NCBI GenBank assembly: GCA_900753095.1
Contig: CAADXT010000114.1
Coordinates: 1 to 9,199, forward strand
DNA: 9,199 nt
Direction of reading: 5' to 3'
From: Eggerthellaceae bacterium
Lineage (GTDB): Bacteria > Actinomycetota > Coriobacteriia > Coriobacteriales > Eggerthellaceae
Made by a program: the position numbers and the translations under genes. Position 1 is the first letter of the stretch, and each line of letters begins with the position of its first letter. Positions 1 to 5,275 of this stretch are shown in pieces. The notes under the pieces were generated by a model. It had not been told where the DNA came from. It did no database searches and saw only the letters and a list, made by a program, of their open reading frames with translations.

Positions 1-2
1 AG

Positions 3-2597
3 CCGGCTGTCGAGCCTGTAGATGCTGAGGCTGAAAAGGCGTGGCATCAGAACAATTCCGCAGTTGCTCCGGTGGTGCGCAAGCCCGCGCCTGCTCCCAT
101 CGCGCCTCCCGCTCCGTGGCTTGAGAGGAAGCCGGAGCCAGAGCCGGTTGCCGCACCTGAGCCTTCTGTTGAGCCTGCCGCCGCGCAGGTTCAGGAAATT
201 CACCAAGTGCAGGAACCCGCACCCGAGCCTGCGCCCGCAAAGCCGACTCCAGTGTCCCACGAGGCGCTGTATGAGGCTGCGATGGAAGAGATCGATCAGC
301 TTGCGGAAGCGGCAACGGAATCCGTCCAGCAGCCCGAAGCACCTGTTTCGACGCCTGAAGCAAAGGCTGTTCCTGTGGAACCTGCTGCTGAAGCACCTGT
401 TTCTCAGCCCGTTGTGGAATCCGCAGCAGAGCCGGTAGAAGAGCATGTTGCAGAGCAGGCGCCTGCCGTCTTTGAGCGCCGCAAGCCTACGCCTCGTCCT
501 ACCGTTCGCCATTCTCAGCGACTCCACCACACTGCTCACAAAAAGCATGAGGTTGAGGAGATCGAGGAAGAGGTTGCTTCGAACACCGCTCCGATGGAGC
601 CTGTGGAAAGCCCCGTTGAAGCTACGGGCGAGCTTCCAGTAACCCCTTCTGCCGCTGAGTCCGAGGTATTTGACGAGCCTGCTGAGCCCGCTCATCATGG
701 TGGTTCTTTCGGTGAGTTCCTGAACAACGCTATGCATACCGGTGCCGAGAAGGCTTCGCAGATGCAGCACTCCTTCGCTTCCCGCTTGAAGTCGATTACC
801 TCGCGCAAGCCGCATAAGGAAGAAGAGCCCTACGCTCCTGTTTCGGAAGAGCAGTACGACGACTCGTACGCTGATGAGGTTGCCTACGATCAGCCAGAGG
901 AATTCTCCGCACAGCAAGAGCCCGCAGAGCCGGTAGACGACGCCTATGCAGAGTCCCAGCAGGAAGCTGCTGCTCCCGTTTCGCCGAGCGCTACCACCTC
1001 CATTTCCCCCATCGATGTTTCTCAGTTCATGGACACGGAGAAGTTCGACGACGAGGAAGAGATGCCCATTCGTCGCATCGATGAGAGCGTTGAGCGCACG
1101 GTAGTCTCCTACGACGATGTTGACGCTGGCTCTACCGGTCGCATGTACACCGACGAGGTTCAGGCTGCTCAGGATGCTTATCCGTACGGCTACGATGAAG
1201 AGTACGGCGAGTATGCCGTGTCCGCTGCCGAGCAAACGGCCCCGCAGCCTGCAGTGGCCTCGCCCATTGTCGGCATGGACGAGATGGTTTCGCCTGTTGC
1301 GCCGAGCGTAGAGGCGGAAGACGACCGCTCTTACCGCCAGGTCATCGTGCTGCCTGATGTGGCTCCAGCCCGCAATGCAGCTGGCGATGCCATGCGTCAG
1401 CGAGCTCCGATGGCAGAGGTCAATGAGAATTCCACCGCTGGGTCCAAGTCGCTGCTTTCCAACATGCTTCCTCGTATCGACAGCAGCGCTACTGGTTCAT
1501 TCAGCGCCGCTCCGGCCCCGCGCAGCCTTGACCTTCCTTCGTTCGATACCGGCTCTCAGTCGGCAGTGTCGGCAACGGGGTCGTTCTCCACGGTTGGTGG
1601 CACGGGTTCGTTTGCTCCTGTGGGCGACGAGCTCGTTTCCGATATCGCTCCCGAAGAACGCTACGTCGACGATGCAGACGATTCCGCCTACGACGAGGAA
1701 TACACGGAAACCGGCGCCTTTGCGGGCCCTGGTTACGTCGATATGCCTAAATCTCGCGCAGGCCGCCTGTTCGATCGTTTCCGCAAGAACAAGAAGCGCA
1801 AGCAGGAAGAAGTGTCGGTTAACGAATGGGTCGACGTTGACGAGAGCTACAACGCTCGAAGCGTCGGAAAGGCTCGCGGCGATTGGTCGAGCTTCCGCGA
1901 GGAGCAAGACGATTTTGTAGATGTCGATTACCGTGAAAGCGACAATCGACGTGGTTGGAACGGCGGCGCATTCTCGCTGAATCGTTTGCGCAAGGGCGAA
2001 GAGGCGGCTCCTGAAGAGGCTTATGCCGATGGTGCTCCCGCTTACGAGGGTGAAGAGTTTGTTGAGTCGAACCCCGCGTTGCGCATCGACGGCGATGCGG
2101 GCACGGCCGAGCAGATTAACCGAGAGCTTAAGAAGCTTCAGGACTTCCGCCATCCCGACATCGATACGGAAGTATGGTTCGTTGGCCTGGGCGCAGAGCA
2201 GTACTCTCACTCGGGAATCAATGCGTTCCTCGAGGAACATGCCGACGAGATGAAGGGCGCCATCATCGTTAACCTTGAGGCGCTTGGCGCTGGATCTCTT
2301 TCCTGCATCGAGCAGGAAGGCGCGTACAAGCCTTATAAGGTTTCTTCGCGCTTGAAGCGTGTGCTCCGTCAGGCAAGCGAGCGCTCTGGCGTTGGCTACC
2401 ACACCGACCGCATTGTTTCACGTGAAACGCCCGCATCAATCGCTATGAGCCAAGGCATTCAGGCGATAACCATTGCCGGCATGGCCGAGGGCAATACGGC
2501 ATTGTATTCGGCGGATAACGATATCATCGAGAATATCGATCCGCAGGCGCTCGAAGATGCCTCGAACTTCGTGATGGCTATCCTTAAGAGCATGTAG
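3..2597 (+). CDS. Large acidic, low-complexity protein with C-terminal M28-type peptidase-like domain (5' truncated)
   Basis: The frame is open from the left edge to the TAG at 2595-2597, so the true start lies outside the window; the GTG at 72 is internal. Up to about base 2090 the product is Pro/Ala/Glu/Val-rich and then Asp/Glu/Tyr-rich, with no membrane segment and few hydrophobic stretches, and is probably disordered. It contains three TGSF repeats (about 1488-1620) and a basic patch, RLFDRFRKNKKRKQ (about 1762-1806). From about 2100 a folded domain begins: VWFVGLGAEQ, AIIVNLEALGAG and a closing LYSADNDIIENID match the order of the M28 aminopeptidase C-terminal half (GAEE, NLD, H-x3-D-T). 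The usual second Glu is Gln (2199-2201), the Asp is Glu (2277-2279) and the His seems to be Tyr (2505-2507). The first metal-ligand region would lie upstream, out of view. M28 homology is inferred from motif order; an inactive or divergent peptidase is likely. A parS site is embedded near the 3' end, and a strong terminator follows. Confidence 0.72.
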   Translation, partial: PAVEPVDAEAEKAWHQNNSAVAPVVRKPAPAPIAPPAPWLERKPEPEPVAAPEPSVEPAAAQVQEIHQVQEPAPEPAPAKPTPVSHEALYEAAMEEIDQLAEAATESVQQPEAPVSTPEAKAVPVEPAAEAPVSQPVVESAAEPVEEHVAEQAPAVFERRKPTPRPTVRHSQRLHHTAHKKHEVEEIEEEVASNTAPMEPVESPVEATGELPVTPSAAESEVFDEPAEPAHHGGSFGEFLNNAMHTGAEKASQMQHSFASRLKSITSRKPHKEEEPYAPVSEEQYDDSYADEVAYDQPEEFSAQQEPAEPVDDAYAESQQEAAAPVSPSATTSISPIDVSQFMDTEKFDDEEEMPIRRIDESVERTVVSYDDVDAGSTGRMYTDEVQAAQDAYPYGYDEEYGEYAVSAAEQTAPQPAVASPIVGMDEMVSPVAPSVEAEDDRSYRQVIVLPDVAPARNAAGDAMRQRAPMAEVNENSTAGSKSLLSNMLPRIDSSATGSFSAAPAPRSLDLPSFDTGSQSAVSATGSFSTVGGTGSFAPVGDELVSDIAPEERYVDDADDSAYDEEYTETGAFAGPGYVDMPKSRAGRLFDRFRKNKKRKQEEVSVNEWVDVDESYNARSVGKARGDWSSFREEQDDFVDVDYRESDNRRGWNGGAFSLNRLRKGEEAAPEEAYADGAPAYEGEEFVESNPALRIDGDAGTAEQINRELKKLQDFRHPDIDTEVWFVGLGAEQYSHSGINAFLEEHADEMKGAIIVNLEALGAGSLSCIEQEGAYKPYKVSSRLKRVLRQASERSGVGYHTDRIVSRETPASIAMSQGIQAITIAGMAEGNTALYSADNDIIENIDPQALEDASNFVMAILKSM
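2414..2429. other. parS-like ParB-binding site inside the coding sequence
   Basis: Bases 2415-2428 form the perfect 14-bp palindrome GTTTCACGTGAAAC, and the 16-mer TGTTTCACGTGAAACG differs from the bacterial parS consensus TGTTNCACGTGAAACA only in the last base. It is read in frame as Val-Ser-Arg-Glu-Thr within the peptidase-like domain. In known systems ParB loads at parS as a CTP-dependent clamp, organising origin segregation; here that role is inferred from the exact motif. Confidence 0.85.
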
Positions 2598-2611
2598 AAC
2601 AGGCAGTACGC

Positions 2612-2643
2612 AAAAAGCCCGAGACAATGTCTCGGGCTTTTTT
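2612..2643. terminator. Strong bidirectional intrinsic terminator
   Basis: A 14-bp perfect stem (2612-2625 with 2629-2642) closes a 3-base AAT loop. The GC core GCCCGAGAC is flanked by AAAAA on the left and TTTTTT on the right, so it can terminate transcription in both directions. It starts 15 bases after the stop codon of the large left-hand gene. It is also the only good terminator visible for the convergent deacetylase transcript, which would then carry a 3' untranslated region of about 300 bases. Confidence 0.93.
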
Positions 2644-2718
2644 GTTGCGCGATTTCAAGTGATAGGGAAGGGCAACGAGCCATTCAGCTCAAAACGTCGT
2701 GCAGAAAGATGCCGTTTT

Positions 2719-2754
2719 CCCAAAGGCAGCTTTGGAGGCTGCATTGCCTTTGGG
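2719..2754. repeat. Perfect 10-bp inverted repeat / hairpin, function unknown
   Basis: CCCAAAGGCA (2719-2728) is complementary to TGCCTTTGGG (2745-2754) across a 16-base loop. An alternative inner pairing of GCAGC (2726-2730) with GCTGC (2738-2742) is also possible. There is no T-tract after the stem on either strand (TTTT lies before it on the plus strand), so it is not an ordinary terminator. On the minus strand it would fall in the 3' untranslated region of the deacetylase transcript. Confidence 0.6.
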
Positions 2755-2858
2755 TGCTCTGAGGACTGATGTCGGATAGCCTTACGCTCAAATAGGAAGC
2801 TTTGCATGGCATAGGCATGCTTTACGCAGACGATTATGCATGGTGTATCTCATGTGCA

Positions 2859-2880
2859 CCCTGTTTCACGTGAAACAGGG
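2859..2880. other. parS ParB-binding site (perfect consensus in a 22-bp palindrome)
   Basis: Bases 2862-2877 read TGTTTCACGTGAAACA, an exact match to the chromosomal parS consensus. Flanking CCC (2859-2861) and GGG (2878-2880) extend it to a perfect 22-bp palindrome. It lies between convergent genes, centred 448 bp from the site at 2414-2429. Such sites are normally bound by chromosomal ParB and cluster near oriC; no parA, parB or dnaA gene is in the window, so the origin-proximal position is inferred. Confidence 0.93.
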
Positions 2881-2904
2881 CACTTCGAATTTCGAGGACT
2901 CGAT

Positions 2905-2938
2905 GATAAGCGGCTAGGCTCGTATCCATCCGCTTATC
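2905..2938 (-). repeat. Inverted repeat straddling the deacetylase stop codon
   Basis: GATAAGCGG (2905-2913) pairs perfectly with CCGCTTATC (2930-2938) around a 16-base loop that contains the stop codon of the minus-strand gene (2914-2916). In the mRNA this makes a 9-bp hairpin at the end of the coding region. There is no following T-run, so at most it is an mRNA 3'-end stabiliser or a chance pairing. Confidence 0.4.
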
Positions 2939-3882
2939 GCAACGATGCGCTCCGCTTCCAGCTGACGAGACGCAGAAGCGCATGCTTCGGCAAAAGGTTT
3001 ATTTGCCGGATCGAGACATTCCTCAAGAGGAACCGAGACAGGGTGGAACAGGATTTCCAGATCTCGATTTTGCTGCTTCGCCTCGCGCTGAAACGAGGAC
3101 AAAAGCGGCTCATTGAACTCACCCATCATGCCGGAAAGCCCCACACCGCAGAACAGCGGGGCTGGAAGCAGGGCACCTTGCGCCCAGGGCATATCGTTCT
3201 TCGGGCATTTCCTCCAAAGAGCATCAATGAGCAGCACTTTTGCCTTGTTTGCGAGGGAGGGTTGGGGCAGTTTTTCGGGTGAGTGGCTCGTGGGGTTCTG
3301 CGTTTGCTGCCTTCCTTCCCGGCGCACCGGATGGTACAGGCGGAGCGGGTCGAGCGGTTCCCGCAAAAGGGAGATCTCGCAGCCTTCTTCCTGAAGGGCC
3401 GTTGCAAGTGCCTTGTATACCAGGGGGATAGTGTGGACATGCTGATGGCTGTCTATTTGCATATGCTTCTTTTGGGAAGGGAACTGCGACAAGAATTGCC
3501 TGATTTGGCTTCGGCATTCGAAAACCAACTGCTCAAAGAACGCCTTTCTGCGTGCGCCGATGCTTAGCGCGAGCAATCCGAGGAAGTTGTTGGCGAACAT
3601 GCCTCGCTCGTCCACCAGAAGGGGAACTTCCGCAGGCCGGCTTACGGGTGCTCCCTCAACCAGATTCAGATGAAGGCGTACCTGAATGTTGCCATGCTTC
3701 CAATGGGGCTTCACTAGGCTGGCCGCATCGGGAAAAGCAGGTGAATTGGCGAAGATGCTCAAGCTGTTAAGAGCCCCATTCCCTCCGCACGTCGAGCTGA
3801 GGGAAAGAATACGGTGCGCTTGCGTGGCGGTTATTCCGTAGTCGTCGGCATGTATAAGCGTTGCGGGTTGGGTGTTTGTCAT
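2914..3882 (-). CDS. ChbG/HpnK (YdjC) family carbohydrate deacetylase
   Basis: This 322-residue protein has the hallmarks of the YdjC/ChbG/HpnK family, metal-dependent deacetylases that remove N-acetyl groups from sugars such as diacetylchitobiose or N-acetylglucosaminyl lipids. The N-terminal strand ends in HADDYG (residues 11-16, with the metal/catalytic Asp pair D13-D14). HLNL at 71-74 supplies a metal His, DSHQHVH at 144-150 supplies the conserved His cluster, and LFHPVS near 278-283 corresponds to the usual C-terminal HPG-like motif. No signal peptide or membrane segment is seen, so the enzyme is cytoplasmic. Its length is normal for the family. The ATG at 3880-3882 follows AAAGGAAG (3894-3887) with 4-base spacing. 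It is divergent from a polyprenyl-phosphate glycosyltransferase operon, which suggests a lipid-linked or envelope sugar substrate. A chitooligosaccharide-degrading role is less likely because no PTS genes are present, but the substrate cannot be read from sequence. Confidence 0.88.
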   Translation of the reverse strand: MTNTQPATLIHADDYGITATQAHRILSLSSTCGGNGALNSLSIFANSPAFPDAASLVKPHWKHGNIQVRLHLNLVEGAPVSRPAEVPLLVDERGMFANNFLGLLALSIGARRKAFFEQLVFECRSQIRQFLSQFPSQKKHMQIDSHQHVHTIPLVYKALATALQEEGCEISLLREPLDPLRLYHPVRREGRQQTQNPTSHSPEKLPQPSLANKAKVLLIDALWRKCPKNDMPWAQGALLPAPLFCGVGLSGMMGEFNEPLLSSFQREAKQQNRDLEILFHPVSVPLEECLDPANKPFAEACASASRQLEAERIVAISGWIRA

Positions 3883-3920
3883 AGGACTTCCTTTCGCTTC
3901 CTATTATGGCAAACGCGCCA

Positions 3921-3981
3921 AACGATACTTTGAAAGCGGCATGACGGTAATGTGACTGTTTTTCAACGATACTGAAAAACA
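3921..3981. promoter_or_regulatory. Candidate operator region: 9-bp direct repeat and 9-bp inverted repeat
   Basis: The 202-bp gap between the divergent deacetylase and glycosyltransferase genes holds two copies of AACGATACT (3921-3929 and 3965-3973), 44 bp apart and each followed within two bases by GAAA. The second copy lies within a perfect inverted repeat, TGTTTTTCA (3957-3965) and TGAAAAACA (3973-3981), with a 7-base spacer. Arrangement and placement fit a shared regulator-binding region, but no known regulator consensus is matched. I could not place a convincing -35/-10 pair for either gene. Confidence 0.45.
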
Positions 3982-4050
3982 CGCAAGGGACGATTCTCGT
4001 GCGTTCGCGATAGGAGTACATTTGACACTGAGTGTTGGGTGATTCGCGGG

Positions 4051-4084
4051 AAGGAGAGAGACATCGCGCGGCAGCGTTGTCTCG
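4051..4084 (+). promoter_or_regulatory. Shine-Dalgarno separated from its start codon by a hairpin
   Basis: AAGGAGAG (4051-4058) is a near-perfect ribosome binding site but lies 26 bases before the ATG at 4085. The intervening RNA folds: GAGACA (4058-4063) pairs with TGTCTC (4078-4083), and inside a T-T mismatch CGC (4065-4067) pairs with GCG (4074-4076), leaving a 6-base loop. Folding would place the Shine-Dalgarno next to the ATG. No in-frame start codon exists between the upstream TGA at 4040 and 4085, so the distance is not a start-site mistake. Confidence 0.6.
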
Positions 4085-5275
4085 ATGGACATGGATTTCT
4101 CATTGGTGGTTCCTTGTTTTAATGAGAAAGAAAACGTTGGCGCCTTCTTGCAGGCCGCCACAACGTGTTTAGATGAGGCGGGCCTTGAATACGAGTTGGT
4201 GTTCGTTGACGATGGCAGCTCGGACGGAACCGTTTCCCAGCTTAAGCACGTCATTTCCGCATATCTTCAAGAGGAACGATGGGGTCGCGGGGCCTCTGCT
4301 CCTGGATCGTTCAAGGTTATTGAGCTTTCCCGCAATTTCGGCAAGGAGTCGGCCCTTTATGCCGGTTTGGAGCATGCTGAGGGTAACTGCATTGGATTCA
4401 TCGACGCCGACTTACAGCAGGAGCCTTCGGTTGCTTTGAAAATGTACCGCATCCTTCAGGAAGACCCCGACATCGATAGCGTCGCCGCTGCGCCCAAGAA
4501 ACGCAAGGAGTCTCCCTTTCTTCGCGCCTGCAAAGAGGCGTTTTACCGCATATTCAACGGGGTTTCCGACACGAAGCTCCTTGCAGATGTAAGCGATTTC
4601 CGCGTGTTCAGGCGTTCGGTGGCGAACACCTTGCTTGAGATGCACGAGCAGTATCGCTTTTCGAAGGGTTTGTTCTCTTGGGCGGGCTTTCATACCAAGG
4701 TTATCGAGTATGACGTTAAAGAGCGCTTTTCGGGGAAGAGCCGTTGGACGTTCCGAGGCCTTTCCTCCTACGCATGGAATGGCGTGCTTTCGTTTTCCAC
4801 GTGCCCGCTTTCGGCTGTTTCCTTCATAGGCGTGCTTTTGATTGCTTGCTCGCTTGTTGGCTTGGTGGCCTTGCTGTGTGCAACGCTCGTATTCCACCAG
4901 GACGTTTCGCTGTTGTTGCCGGTGTTCGATGCCCTGGCTTGCCTGGGCGGCATCCAGCTGGTTGCCTTGGGCATGGTTGGGGAATATTCGGCTCGCAGCT
5001 ATATCGAGAGCAAGCAGCGCCCGGTGTACGTTGCGCGCGATGAAGTAGATTATCCTGCCCACCGTCCCGCTCGCCCTTCCCTTCGGGTGCTGCATGGAAA
5101 CGCGCGCAGCGAAGGCAACGTTGCGTTTTCCTCTGCGTTTGGTGCGGCTGAGTCGTTTTGCTCGGAGGCATCGAACGGTACCTACGATGCGCATGGCGAG
5201 GAAGCCTTATCATCTGCACCGCATACGCCTGATATCCATGTGGTGATTGGTGGAAAGACGGCGACGAAGCATTGA
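4085..5275 (+). CDS. GtrB/ArnC/DPM1-like polyprenyl-phosphate glycosyltransferase (GT2)
   Basis: This 396-residue family 2 glycosyltransferase is of the type that moves a sugar from a nucleotide-sugar to undecaprenyl phosphate at the inner face of the membrane. The GT-A domain begins at once: VVPCFNE (8-14), VDDGSSDGT (41-49), SRNFGKESAL (82-91) and the metal-binding DADLQ (107-111). DVSDFRVFRR (168-177) and RFSGKSRWTF (214-223) match the conserved C-terminal catalytic blocks of the DPM1/GtrB group. Two membrane segments follow (about 243-270 and 274-298), then GEYSARSYIESKQRPVY, typical of the family's cytoplasmic tail. About 75 further residues (320-396) are polar, low-complexity and unrecognised, making it longer than the usual 310-340. 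The ATG at 4085 is the first possible start in this frame; its Shine-Dalgarno is bridged by a hairpin. Its stop overlaps the start of the next gene, implying an operon and translational coupling. The sugar it handles cannot be predicted. Confidence 0.9.
   Translation: MDMDFSLVVPCFNEKENVGAFLQAATTCLDEAGLEYELVFVDDGSSDGTVSQLKHVISAYLQEERWGRGASAPGSFKVIELSRNFGKESALYAGLEHAEGNCIGFIDADLQQEPSVALKMYRILQEDPDIDSVAAAPKKRKESPFLRACKEAFYRIFNGVSDTKLLADVSDFRVFRRSVANTLLEMHEQYRFSKGLFSWAGFHTKVIEYDVKERFSGKSRWTFRGLSSYAWNGVLSFSTCPLSAVSFIGVLLIACSLVGLVALLCATLVFHQDVSLLLPVFDALACLGGIQLVALGMVGEYSARSYIESKQRPVYVARDEVDYPAHRPARPSLRVLHGNARSEGNVAFSSAFGAAESFCSEASNGTYDAHGEEALSSAPHTPDIHVVIGGKTATKH

Larger units (their letters stand above)
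2598..2913. other. Convergent intergenic region (316 bp) without a credible gene
   Basis: No reading frame here has both a ribosome binding site and recognisable protein content. It holds the bidirectional terminator (2612-2643), a hairpin-forming inverted repeat (2719-2754) and a parS palindrome (2859-2880). The rest, about 2644-2718 and 2755-2858, shows no structure I can interpret, apart from several short GCAT/ATGC palindromic words around 2805-2845. Confidence 0.8.

Noticed and set aside
1497..2402. Minus-strand frame of 301 codons inside the large left gene
   Set aside because: It is a reverse-complement shadow of a biased coding sequence, with no domain, no ribosome binding site and no gene context.
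2598..2913. Possible oriC next to parS
   Set aside because: I see no DnaA boxes (TTATCCACA-like) or AT-rich unwinding region in the window.
2836..3282. Plus-strand frame of 148 codons overlapping parS and the deacetylase
   Set aside because: It runs antisense to the conserved deacetylase and shows no family features.
3903..3908. CATAAT (minus strand) as a -10 for the deacetylase gene
   Set aside because: No acceptable -35 lies 16-18 bases upstream on that strand, and it sits very close to the ribosome binding site.
4022..4027. TTGACA as a -35 for the glycosyltransferase operon
   Set aside because: The hexamer is perfect, but bases 16-19 downstream are GC-rich with no -10-like sequence, so a promoter cannot be supported.
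4797..4802. CACGTG core as a third parS
   Set aside because: Only the 6-base core is shared; flanking bases do not form the GTTTCAC arms. The CACGTG near 7543 fails for the same reason.
4412..5194. Minus-strand frame of 260 codons opposite the GT2 gene
   Set aside because: The plus-strand product has all GT2 motifs in order; the antisense product is Arg/Ala-rich and featureless.
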